Positions 15,984 through 25,800 of a DNA stretch of 30,305 bases are shown piece by piece. The stretch's first letter is position 1, and every line of letters begins with the position of its first letter. Under the pieces are notes generated by a model. That model ran no database searches and was not told the DNA's origin. It saw nothing but the letters and a program-made list of their open reading frames with translations. Both the position numbers and the translations under genes were made by a program. Origin of the DNA: Neocallimastix lanati (nom. inval.) (taxonomy: Eukaryota; Neocallimastigomycota; Neocallimastigomycetes; Neocallimastigales; Neocallimastigaceae); assembly GCA_016946835.1 (NCBI GenBank), contig JACVTC010000418.1, positions 1-30,305 of the forward strand, written 5' to 3'.

Positions 15984-18900
15984 TTAATTATAAGAAAGAG
16001 AAGTGAATTTTCTATTATTCTTTAAATATTCTTGATATATTCTTTGATTCCTTGGATTATTTTCAACTTCATAAGAAGGCACCCAATTACTTGAACTTTT
16101 ATATTTGTATCTAACTCTATATTCGTAGCAGTTTTTCTTGTAGTTTGTCCTAAATCCAGAAATTTCAATAATATCATTAATGGATTCATTGTGCGAACTT
16201 CTATTTAAAAACTTTTGCGGAGTTGGGACATAAGGTTCCAATTCAGAGATATGAAAGATTGGATGATGTTTTGGAAAAGGTGACTTTTTAAGATCAATTT
16301 TATAATTATTATTCTCTAAAACATCGATTACCTTGTAAGGTCCATATTTGCAAGGAGCGAGTTTAGAACAATCTTCAATATTTAAGGAAGGAGGTGCTTG
16401 AATCCAAACCAAGTCACCTTCTTTTATTACAGGAGGTGGCATCCTTTTCTTATCCGCATAATTTTTATATAATTCTTTAGATCTTAATAAGACATCTTTA
16501 ATATGATTAAAACTTGTACTTACATTTTTAATAAATTTACTATTAGTATCAACTTGGGGTAGTAAGAAATATTCGTCCATAGATGGATGAAATCCATAGT
16601 TAATAAAGAAAGGTGTTTCTTTTGTAGATTCATTGACTGAATTATTATAAGCGAACTCTGCAAGATAGATCCAATTAATCCAATCGTCGTGATAATAAGA
16701 TCTTGAATAAGCTCTTAAATACTGTTCAATAAAGGAGTTACATCTCTCAACTTGACCAACAGTCTCATGATGATCTGTTGTAGCTAATTTGGATTTAATA
16801 TTAAGTAATTTCATGAATTCCTTCCAAAGTGCACTTGTAAACTGAGGACCTCTATCTGTATACATATCATAAGGAAGGCCATGTAATTTATAAACATTAT
16901 TCATAAATGCTTTAGCAGTTTGTTTTGCATCAGGAATTTGTTTGAAAGGTATTAAGTGAATCATTTTGGAGAAACGATCCACTACAACCATTATTACCGT
17001 ATATCCCTTTGAATCCGGGAGGCCACATAAAAAGTCAACTTCTATAGATTTCCAAGGTCTATCAGGTGTTTCCAACGGTTGTAGAAAGCCATATTTCCTA
17101 TGTCTATTAATTTTGTTTCTTGCACAACATTCACAGGAATTGACAAATTTTGTAACATCATCTTGCATTTTGGGCCACCAAAAGTTTCTTGTAATTAATT
17201 CAAGAGTTCTTTTAATTCCAAGATGACCAGCGGAAGGCTTTTCATGATATTTAGTTAAGATTTCTAATCTTAAAATTTCAGGAATATAAATTAAATTATT
17301 ATATAATATAATATTATCCTTTATTTTGAACTTATTCATTTTCCTAAAGGGTTTATAGGACATATCATTTTTAATATTCTGTGGGCTAAAATAGAGTCTA
17401 ATATCATCAGCTGTGGCATCTGTTTTTGTAGCTTCTATAATTTTTTCTAAAAGATCGCTAACAACACCAATAAAACATGGAACTTCCTTTACATTTTTTA
17501 TGTCAAGAATATTTTCGGTTTTAGTTTCTTCATTATTTTTTATATAATCTGGTCTTCTTGAAAGAGAATCAGGTTTTCCATTATTGGAACCTTGTCTATA
17601 AATTAATTCAAAATTATATTCTTGGAAGAACATATGCCATCTATGTTGCCTTTGATTACCAATTTTACCTCCAAGGGTATATAATAAGTTCCTATGATCA
17701 GTATAAACAGTTACTTTGTATTTCGCACCAAGTAATAAATGTCTCCATGCCAAAAAGGCTTCTCTAATAGCTAACAACTCCTTGTCTGTAATAGTATAAT
17801 TAATTTCTGCACCTTGTAAGCTTCTTGAGAAATATGCAACTGGATGTAATTTATTATTATCATCCTTTTGTGATAAAACAGCACCAAGGGCAAAGTTACT
17901 TGCATCACATTCAACAATAAATGGTTTATTATTATCAGGATGGAATAAAACTGGAGAACTGGTTAATCTTTTCTTTAATTCTGAGAATGATTCTTCACAT
18001 TTGTTATTCCAATTAAATTTAATATTTTTTCTGGTTAAATTATGTAAAGGTTTTGCAATTTTTGCAAAATCTTTAACAAATCTTCTATAATAATTGCAAA
18101 GACCTAAAAACCTCTGTACGTCCTTTAAGTTATTTGGTTGAGGCCAGTCTTTAATTGATTCTATTTTCTTCGGATCGGTAGTGACACCTTGACCTGATAA
18201 TACATATCCAAGGAATTCAACTTTCTTTTTATCAAATTCGCATTTTTCTAATTTTGCATATAAGTTATTATTAATTAATGCTTGCAAAACCTCCCTAACT
18301 TGTTTATGATGTTCTTTTAAATCTTTGGAGTAGATTAAAATATCGTCTAAATAAAGAATAACACTTTTTTCTAAATATGGTCTTAGTACCGAATTAATAA
18401 ACGATTGAAAAGTAGCTGGTGCGTTTTTTAAACCAAATGGCATAACTAAGTATTCATAGTGACCATATTTAGTTCTGAAAGCTGTCTTGTATTCATCCCC
18501 TTCCTTAATACGGATTAAATTATAGGCTGAACGTAAATCTAATTTTGTAAAATACTTTGCTCCTTTAACCTTTTCAATAATTTCATTAATAAGAGGTATG
18601 GGGTACGAGTTTCTTATAGTAACAGCGTTTAACTTCCTATAGTCTACGCATAACCGAAGTGTACCATCTTTTTTCTTTTGGAATAGAACTGGATAACCTG
18701 CAGGTGATTCAGATGGTCTAATAAATCCTTTTTTTAGGTTTTCTTTTATATATTCTTTCAAAACTTTATTTTCCTCTTCGGTTAAGGGATAGATTGGACC
18801 ATAGTGAAGGGAAGCGTCCTTCTCCAGCACTATTTTGCAGTCGGTTAAACAATGTGGGGGAAGTTTATCGGCTTCGGCTTTACTAAAAACAATAAATAGA

Positions 18901-19886
18901 TCGCGATATTGAGGCGGAATATCTTCAATATTTGGATCTTCATTGTCATTTTTATTAATTTCTTTATTTGATAAGAAGGAATATATTAAAAAATTGTAAT
19001 TATAGTCATTGTTTAAATTAAAATTATTTTTTAAATATTTATTTTGTTTTTTGAAATAATATTTATATTTATTAATAAAATAATGATTTTTATTAAAAAA
19101 TTTTTTATAATTAAATTTATCACAAAATTTTGAAAATTTATTAAGGTTAAGGTTATTAAGTTTTTTATTAAAAAATTTTTTATTATAATTAAACTTCTGA
19201 TCAAATTTTTTGAAATTTTTTGAAAAATTTTTATAATTAAATTTTTTTATTGATTTATTAAAAAGTAAATAATTTTTTAAAATTTTATTTTTCATCGACT
19301 GTAGATATAAATTGTTTTTGCAATATTTATTAGGATTTTTGTTATTTTTATTTGAAAAATAATAATTTAAGTAAGAATATAATATATTCTTATCATAATT
19401 ATAGTGAATTTTGAATTTTCGCATGAACTGATTACCAAAAAGTAGATCAGTTGGTATGCAATTTGTTATTAGAAATTTTTCATTGTAATTTTTAAAATAA
19501 AATTTTTTATTCTTTTGTATTTTTATTTGAAATTTTAGCCAAACGTACTGATCTATCTTAGTAGTAGAACCAGATATACCTTTGACTGAAATTTTATTTT
19601 TTAAATTATAAATTTTTAAATTTAGTTTTTGAACTAAATTTTCTGTAATAAAATTACAAAATGATCCAGAATCTAGCATAGATTCAGATGTAATTTTTTG
19701 GTTATTTTTAATTTTTAATTTATTATTATTAATTGGTAGTCTTGTTGGAATGTAGCAATGGAATAAAAGAAAAGTTGAAGGTAGTTTTTGGGTTGTGATG
19801 TTATCAAATGAAGGAAAGTTATAATAAATTGTTTTTACATTTTTTGATGAATTGGACTCCGAGTGAAGTCCTTCATTTAGTTTTTT
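15984..19886 (-). CDS. pol: R3 Pol polyprotein: protease, RT, RNase H, integrase, chromodomain (via -1 frameshift)
   Basis: Open from the slip site at 19880-19886 to the stop at 15984; the first ATG (19679) lies inside the protease, so it is not a plausible start. From that Met (1231 residues): protease D-S-G at 3-5; Lys/Asn/Phe/Tyr-rich low-complexity spacer at about 100-245; RT with D381 (TKLDLRSAYN) and YLDD at 443-446; RNase H D592 (ECDAS), E634, D661; integrase finger H812, H819, C849, C852; catalytic D882, D942, E978 (DD35E); GPY at 1113-1115; chromodomain-like tail at about 1168-1220 (CYEYRVRY, SNWVPSYEVEN). The first cage aromatic is not evident, which suggests a group II chromodomain. 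The tail probably steers integration through chromatin. No internal stops; all catalytic residues present. Confidence 0.95.
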   Translation of the reverse strand, partial: KKLNEGLHSESNSSKNVKTIYYNFPSFDNITTQKLPSTFLLFHCYIPTRLPINNNKLKIKNNQKITSESMLDSGSFCNFITENLVQKLNLKIYNLKNKISVKGISGSTTKIDQYVWLKFQIKIQKNKKFYFKNYNEKFLITNCIPTDLLFGNQFMRKFKIHYNYDKNILYSYLNYYFSNKNNKNPNKYCKNNLYLQSMKNKILKNYLLFNKSIKKFNYKNFSKNFKKFDQKFNYNKKFFNKKLNNLNLNKFSKFCDKFNYKKFFNKNHYFINKYKYYFKKQNKYLKNNFNLNNDYNYNFLIYSFLSNKEINKNDNEDPNIEDIPPQYRDLFIVFSKAEADKLPPHCLTDCKIVLEKDASLHYGPIYPLTEEENKVLKEYIKENLKKGFIRPSESPAGYPVLFQKKKDGTLRLCVDYRKLNAVTIRNSYPIPLINEIIEKVKGAKYFTKLDLRSAYNLIRIKEGDEYKTAFRTKYGHYEYLVMPFGLKNAPATFQSFINSVLRPYLEKSVILYLDDILIYSKDLKEHHKQVREVLQALINNNLYAKLEKCEFDKKKVEFLGYVLSGQGVTTDPKKIESIKDWPQPNNLKDVQRFLGLCNYYRRFVKDFAKIAKPLHNLTRKNIKFNWNNKCEESFSELKKRLTSSPVLFHPDNNKPFIVECDASNFALGAVLSQKDDNNKLHPVAYFSRSLQGAEINYTITDKELLAIREAFLAWRHLLLGAKYKVTVYTDHRNLLYTLGGKIGNQRQHRWHMFFQEYNFELIYRQGSNNGKPDSLSRRPDYIKNNEETKTENILDIKNVKEVPCFIGVVSDLLEKIIEATKTDATADDIRLYFSPQNIKNDMSYKPFRKMNKFKIKDNIILYNNLIYIPEILRLEILTKYHEKPSAGHLGIKRTLELITRNFWWPKMQDDVTKFVNSCECCARNKINRHRKYGFLQPLETPDRPWKSIEVDFLCGLPDSKGYTVIMVVVDRFSKMIHLIPFKQIPDAKQTAKAFMNNVYKLHGLPYDMYTDRGPQFTSALWKEFMKLLNIKSKLATTDHHETVGQVERCNSFIEQYLRAYSRSYYHDDWINWIYLAEFAYNNSVNESTKETPFFINYGFHPSMDEYFLLPQVDTNSKFIKNVSTSFNHIKDVLLRSKELYKNYADKKRMPPPVIKEGDLVWIQAPPSLNIEDCSKLAPCKYGPYKVIDVLENNNYKIDLKKSPFPKHHPIFHISELEPYVPTPQKFLNRSSHNESINDIIEISGFRTNYKKNCYEYRVRYKYKSSSNWVPSYEVENNPRNQRIYQEYLKNNRKFTSLSYN
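19854..19886 (-). promoter_or_regulatory. R3 gag-pol -1 ribosomal frameshift signal (slip site plus hairpin)
   Basis: In gag phase the minus strand reads A AAA AAC at 19880-19886, directly before the TAA stop. After 8 nt comes a perfect hairpin GGACT with AGTCC (19867-19871 with 19854-19858) and an 8-nt loop. I found no convincing second stem. The -1 frame is the open pol frame. The module differs in sequence from R1, R2 and R4 but has the same layout. Confidence 0.82.
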
Positions 19887-20956
19887 GAATTATTATTATT
19901 TGTACTATTATTACTGTTATTATTAATTTTATTAAAGTTATTATTGTTATGGACTTTATTATAATTATTATTATAATATTTGTTATAATTGTTATTATTA
20001 TTATATTTATTATTATTGTTGTTGTTGTTATTGTGGACATTAGAAGGCTTTTTCTTTAAATTTTTATTACCATTAGATTTTAATTGACCTTTAGATTTCA
20101 AGGAATTTTCGTAAAGAATACATCTAGTATAAATAGTACTAAGATCAGAAGGAAATTCATCCATTTTTTCTATTTCTTCCTGGAACCTTGGGTGCAATCC
20201 ATTATAAAAGAATAAAACTAAAGCTTCTTCATTCCAATTCAAACATGTTGCAAGGGTTCGAAATTCATCAATATAATCATTAATTTTCCCAAATGTGTGA
20301 GAAATTTTTGCGAGTTGGATCATGGCTAATTTCTTACTGGCAACATTATTAAAAGCTTTCCTTAATTCTTTAATCAATTCTTCTAATGTTGCTGGACTTC
20401 TATCTTTATATTTGGCATAATACCAATTACGAGCACCATCTCTTAAGCGTGACTTAACATAATTAATTTTTACATCCATAGTAGATTCACAGTTAGGATA
20501 AGTCTTAAAAGTATCTTCACAGAGCTGACAAAAGAGATCGGTTTCCTTAGTATCCCCAGTGAAGAATCCAGGTTCTGGGACTTCTTGAAGTGTATTGGGA
20601 ATAGTATTCCTCATTATTACATCATTGTCTGCCTCTCTTCTTGTTGATATAGAAGCGTTATCATCTTGATTTTGAGAAGCATTAACATTAGGAATAAAAT
20701 CGAATTTCTGATTTAAAATGCTGGTAATAGAAGAAAGTTGTTTTATGATATTCTTGTTATCCCTATTTAAAGTAAAAAGTTTCTTTTGAAGATCTTCATT
20801 ATATTTATTAAAATCTTCTCTTGATAAGAATGTAACTTCTGCATCTTTTGCCAGTTCAGAGACAGTAATCTGAGCGTCTGTTCTTAGCTTATTTACTTCC
20901 GACATAGGAGCAAAGTCAGGATAGGAGTTTGCCCACACGTTATTATAAAGGGACAT
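19877..20956 (-). CDS. gag: R3 Gag (capsid) protein
   Basis: 359 codons, ATG at 20956, TAA at 19877. The N-terminal 100 residues include a helical stretch at about 35-90. Residues 130-300 match the retrotransposon Gag capsid core (EPGFFTGDTKETDLF, then RDGARNWYYAKY, then LKELRKAFNN-like and FFYNGLHPRFQEE). The tail from about 305 is Asn/Lys/Tyr-rich low complexity, rich in AAT and AAC codons. No CCHC knuckle is present, as in Tf1-type elements; the basic Asn/Lys tail may bind RNA instead. The ATG lies 24 nt after the self-primer site, so the leader is very short. The final codons hold the AAAAAAC heptamer. Confidence 0.9.
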   Translation of the reverse strand: MSLYNNVWANSYPDFAPMSEVNKLRTDAQITVSELAKDAEVTFLSREDFNKYNEDLQKKLFTLNRDNKNIIKQLSSITSILNQKFDFIPNVNASQNQDDNASISTRREADNDVIMRNTIPNTLQEVPEPGFFTGDTKETDLFCQLCEDTFKTYPNCESTMDVKINYVKSRLRDGARNWYYAKYKDRSPATLEELIKELRKAFNNVASKKLAMIQLAKISHTFGKINDYIDEFRTLATCLNWNEEALVLFFYNGLHPRFQEEIEKMDEFPSDLSTIYTRCILYENSLKSKGQLKSNGNKNLKKKPSNVHNNNNNNNNKYNNNNNYNKYYNNNYNKVHNNNNFNKINNNSNNSTNNNNSKN

Positions 20957-20980
20957 ATCAAGGTGATTCTCTTTTCTTAG

Positions 20981-20990
20981 GTAAGGTTAT
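20981..20990 (-). other. R3 self-primer binding site (Tf1-like)
   Basis: The minus strand reads ATAACCTTAC directly against the 5' LTR terminus (TTAACA). Its perfect complement GTAAGGTTAT occurs on the sense strand of the LTR at 21203-21212. That is 37 nt after a TATAAAAAG box, where the transcript should begin. In Tf1 the mRNA 5' end folds back on an adjacent site that also begins ATAAC and primes minus-strand synthesis. There is no TGG of a tRNA-type site. Confidence 0.83.
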
Positions 20991-21725
20991 TGTTAAAAAG
21001 TAAACAGATTGAATTTAACGAGGAATCAGGTTGATATATCTATATAATATAACTATATAGATATAAGTAAATTACTAAAATAAAAGAGTTATAAAGTTAA
21101 ATTTGTTAATTTAACACTTAATTAAAACTAATAATTGGTTTGATATGATAAAAATTTTTATTTATTAATAAAAATATATAGTTATATTATAATAGGTTAA
21201 CTATAACCTTACAAAGAACAAAAAGATAAATTTGAATTTTCTTTTTATACTTTGTAGGTTTGAGAATATTGATAATAATAATATAAAGTTGATAATAATA
21301 ATATTTAGTATAAGAATATGTTTAATATAAATAAATTATATTTTTTAATCTAATATATTAGCTAATATATATAATATAATATTAAATTTAAATATTTAAT
21401 ATAGTAATTAATAATTAATAATTAATTAAATCAATATAACATAAATTAATACATAAACATTAATTTATGAATCAAGGATGACATGACCAAATGATTCATG
21501 TTAATAAATATTTTATTTATTAATAATATTTAAGTTTAATATGATATCATTAGAATCAGTAGGCCTAAGCTGGTCCTAAGATGATCAAATAACTTATAAT
21601 ATTATAAAATAAATAAAATTTAAAGAATAATTAATGAATTATAAGTTTTTATTAATTATTTTGTTTTTAATAATTTTAATTGAAATTAATTGAAATTGAA
21701 ATTTAATTCAGTTGTAATTTCAACA
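20991..21725 (-). repeat. R3 5' LTR
   Basis: 735 bp, TG...CA, partner of 14700-15434. On the sense strand U3 would run from 21725 to about 21213 and R-U5 from 21212 to 20991, if the transcript starts at GTAAGG. One substitution against the 3' LTR was noticed. Confidence 0.93.
21203..21249 (-). promoter_or_regulatory. R3 core promoter: TATA box and predicted transcript start
   Basis: The sense strand has TATAAAAAG (plus-strand 21241-21249) and, 37 nt downstream, GTAAGGTTAT (21203-21212), complementary to the self-primer site. The spacing is plausible for Pol II initiation at the G. This start is inferred from the self-priming model. Confidence 0.6.
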
Positions 21726-21780
21726 GGATTTTCTCTTTTGTTAATTTTCTTGCGTATTTCTAGCTGTATTGTATCAGAAC
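21726..21780. other. 55-bp host spacer between R3 and R4
   Basis: Single-copy in the window and not LTR sequence. It ends TATCAGAAC, and CAGAACCTCAACG follows the far end of R4, so this is the original upstream flank of tRNA-Val copy B. Its last four bases (GAAC, 21777-21780) are the left target duplication of R4. Confidence 0.75.
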
Positions 21781-22487
21781 TGTTCGGTTATATAAGAAAT
21801 AAAAGGATTACAATAAATACACTTTATTTTGATAATTTTTTTTTTTTTTTTTTTTTTTTATGTTTATTTGTTTATGTGTTTATTTGTTTATATTTTTTTT
21901 TAACTAATAAGAAAATTAATTATTACAATTATTTATTAAACAATATAATTTTTTTTTTTTATTTTTATATAACTAAATAAAACTATTTATTAAATTATGC
22001 ACTAAACTAAATAAATTACTTAATAATATTAACTAAACTATTATAACTAAAAATTTAATTAAATAACTAACTATCAAAACTAAACTATTTAAAACTAAAC
22101 AAACTAAACTATTTAAAACTAAAATTTTTTTTTTTTTTTTTTTTTTTTAAGACTAAACTATTTAAAACTAACTAAAAATATTCTTATTATTAATTTTATT
22201 TTTATTATTTTAATTTTGTTAGTAATCTTATTATAATCTAAGGAAAGATTCTCCTTTTTTTTTATTGAGTAGACATAGGTCTATTTATACTTTTTCAATT
22301 TTATTTTTAATTGTAAAGCCTCAATAAAAAAAAGAGTTTGAATTAAAATTAGGATTTTTGAAATTGATTTTAATAATTATTCAATATATTTTATATTTAT
22401 TAAGAGTATAATTGAATAAATATGATAAAATCTTTTCGAAAACGTTAGAAAGTCATTACTAATAATTTTAAATTTTATTAGTAAAAA

Positions 22488-22529
<42 letters not shown>

Positions 22530-22800
22530 TATATATTAATAATCAACCAATATTTTTATTTTAATTATTTAGAATTTTCTAAAAATTTATAGAATTTATT
22601 TAAGAGATTCTTAATATAGAAATCTTTTAGAAACTTTTAGAAAAATAATAATATTTACTATCAATATTTTAGAATTTCCATGAAAGAAGAATATAGGAAA
22701 GTTTAGTTTAATAAGAAATCAATAATAATTATAATTGGAATATTTGTAATATATTATGAAAATTATTACAATTTAATAATTATTGTTTTGTTCTTTTTCA
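21781..22800 (-). repeat. R4 3' LTR
   Basis: 1020 bp, TGTTCGG to CTTTTTCA on the plus strand, partner of 28564-29589. It contains T-runs near 21838 and 22490 and ACTAAAC-rich sequence at 21970-22180. Differences from the partner include indels near 21870 and 22280 and A/G near 22604. Confidence 0.92.
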
Positions 22801-22823
22801 AGATGCCCTCGCATAAATTCAGG

Positions 22824-25800
22824 CTAAATGGAGGCTGAATTATACTTTACTATATTCTTCAAATGGACATTTCTATTTAATTGGATTCCGGTATTTGGAT
22901 CAGCTAAAGTTAAGGTATTATATTGTTTCTTAATGACTTTTAAAGGACCTACGAAATATGGTTCAAGCTTTGTGCGGTTAAAATTTCGAACTAGTACTAA
23001 ATCGCCAACAGCTATTCTTTTTCCTTGATTTAGGCTATTCTTTTCTTCTCTCCTTGTTGCCCAGTATTTACTTGCGTTTTTACTATTCTCGGCAGCTTCT
23101 AAAACCCATCTGTAATGTGAAACAAATTTTTCTAGCAATACTTCATCCGAAGATTTATATAGGTCTTTTGTTGGTCTAGCAGCAATGTCGAATGGTTGCT
23201 GATCTTCTCTTCCGTATACTAGTTCAAAGCTAGAGTGGTTGGTAACTGAATTTTTAGTTGTTCTGAGGGCCCATAACGCAGAAGGTAATATCTCATCCCA
23301 ATCTTTATTCTTTTCTCCTAGCAATCGAAGTAATTTACCTATCTCTTTATTCCTATTTTCGGTTAAACCGTTTGATTCCGGATGATAGGTAGAAACGAAT
23401 TTTATGTAGACATCATATAAATCTAGAAAAACTTTAGTCATGTCAGAGGTAAATTGCACCCCATTATCAGTAGTGATGATTTGCGGAACACCATGTCGGG
23501 CGAACACATTTATGAGAAATTTAATCACATCTTGGGAAGTAATAGTTTCAGTAGCTTCCGCTTCAACCCACTTCGTAAAGTAGTCAACAACTACTAAGAT
23601 ATACTGTTTATTATTCTTAGTTTTCACAAGCGGACCTATAATGTCTAATCCTAAATGTACAAAAGGTCCTTCTACTTTAGTTGGAGTATCTTCTGTAGGA
23701 TCAGGGTAGGGTTGCGGTCTATTGAGTTGGCATTTTTCACACTTACCAATTATTCTTTTGACATCGATTATCATATTGTTCCAGTAATAGCTTTTCTTTA
23801 GCCTTTGGTAAGTTTTGTAATAGCCTTCATGACCAATGTCATGAGCTGCCAAGATCAGTTTAACTTTTTCGGCTGTATCAGTAACCAATTTCCTATAATT
23901 ATTTCCATCTACAAAATAGTCTTCACCGTCAATAGTGGTAAATTTTTCCGATATAAAGTCTTTAATTACTTTAGATAATAATGTTTCATCTTTTTCTTGT
24001 GTAACTTTCATGGCTAGCAATTTCTTATCCTTTTCACTCTTCATTCGAGACAATGCATCGGCTAAGACATTCTTTTTTCCAGGTTCGTAACGAATATCAA
24101 CACCTAAGGAACTTGCTGTTAAACACCATCTCGTTTGTCGAGCATTTTTCGGTTCCTTGTTCTTAAAAAGTCCAAGTAAAGGTCTATGATCAGTATAAAT
24201 TATGGTAGTGTGCGGATTTCCCATAATGTATGATTTTAACTTTTCTAAAGCGAAGTATAAAGCTAAACCTTCCAAGTCTGTTATTCCATAATTTTTCTCT
24301 GACTTCGATAAGGTACGACTTATATAATGAGCAGGATGTTCTTTACCAGTGATTTCATCCTTTTGAAGTAATACTCCTCCGAGTCCATCATAGGAGGCAT
24401 CTGTTCTGATAATAAAGGGTTTACTAAAATCGGGAAATTTAAGGATAGGTGCATTTATTAAACATTCTTTCAGCTTTTCAAAACATATTTGTTGTTCGTC
24501 ATTCCAGACATACTTTGTGTTCTTACGTAAAAGTTTACATAAGGGAGCCGTTATTTTAGAATAATTAAAAATGAATTTTTGGTAGTAACCGACTGTCCCT
24601 AAGAATGACCTTAGTTCGTGAATATTAGTGGGAGGATTCCACTTTTTAATAGCTTCTATTTTACTTTCCATTGGACTTAATCCTTTTGTAGATAGTTTAT
24701 GACCAAGTACTTCTACTTCTGTCCTAAAGAATTGGCATTTTTCTATATTGATTTTCAATTTGTGTTTACGAAAGATTTCAAGGACTTGTTGGATATGGAT
24801 AAGATGTTCTTCAACACTTTTAGAATATATCAGTATGTCATCGATAAAATTGTATACACATACACCTATTAAAGGAAAAAGAATTTGATTCATCTCACGT
24901 TGAAAGGTAGCTGGAGCGTTCGTGAGACCAAAAGGCATGACTTTGAATTGATAATTTCCGAATTTAGTAGTAAAGGTAGTGATCTCTACACTTTCATCAT
25001 TCATTAATATCTGATGGTAACCAGAGTAAAGATCCATGGTAGTAAAAATTTTTGCACCTTGTAGACTATCAAATATTTCATCGATATAAGGTAATGCATA
25101 AGAGTCTTTTTCAGTGGCTTCGTTAACTTTTCTGTAATCTACGCATAATCTCCATTTTCCATTTGGTTTTGGAACCAATACTACTGGAGAACTCCAAGTT
25201 GAATGAGAGGGTTCAATTAATCTCCTCTCAATTAGGTCAATCAGTAATTCTTTCAGAATATCAGATTTAAATTTTGTTAGCTTATAACTCTTCTGCTTAA
25301 CCGGTTTAGTTCCTTCTTTTAATTCAATTTTATGGGGAGTCAAATCTGATGGTGTTAATTCTTCTGAAGAAGTCGCAACAATTTCTATGTTATCCTCCAA
25401 TAATTTAAGAATTTTGTCTTGAAAGTCTTTATTCAGAGTATTTTTAAAAATATCATTATGTATATAATCTAAGGGAGGTAATCCTTCAATGGTTTTTAAC
25501 TTTGCTTTAATATTGACTTCTTCTTTATCGTCAATTTTTGTTACTGAACATAAAAGTTTTGGTTCGTCTTCAAAATCATTATTTAACTGTGCAATCTTTT
25601 CAATGAATCCTTCAGTTGAGAATCTACAAAGACTGTTTAATACAGGATGTATGAATAATCTATGAACAGCTTGTGTTTTAAGATTTATTAAAACATCATA
25701 GAATGGATCTTCTTTTTCTACAATTCGACAATTTACAGTCATAGTAAAATTGTTAATTCGAATAGGTACTCTAATTATGACACTCTCTGAGTACTCATCA

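Larger units (their letters stand above)
14700..21725 (-). mobile_element. R3: complete Tf1/sushi-like chromovirus (Ty3/gypsy)
   Basis: The 7.0-kb element has 735-bp LTRs, TGTTAAAAAG to TTTCAACA, with one substitution noticed (A/G near 15344 and 21635). It has no tRNA-type primer site. Instead a 10-nt self-complementary primer site abuts the LTR. The leader before gag is only 24 nt. Gag lacks a zinc knuckle and Pol ends in a chromodomain-like module, both as in the Tf1/sushi group. No target duplication is present: the left flank ends ATATA and the right flank starts GGATT. Confidence 0.92.

Noticed and set aside
21690-21980. Plus-strand frame spanning the end of the R3 LTR, the 55-bp spacer and the R4 LTR
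   Set aside because: It crosses two LTR boundaries and a T-run giving poly-Phe; no coding signal.
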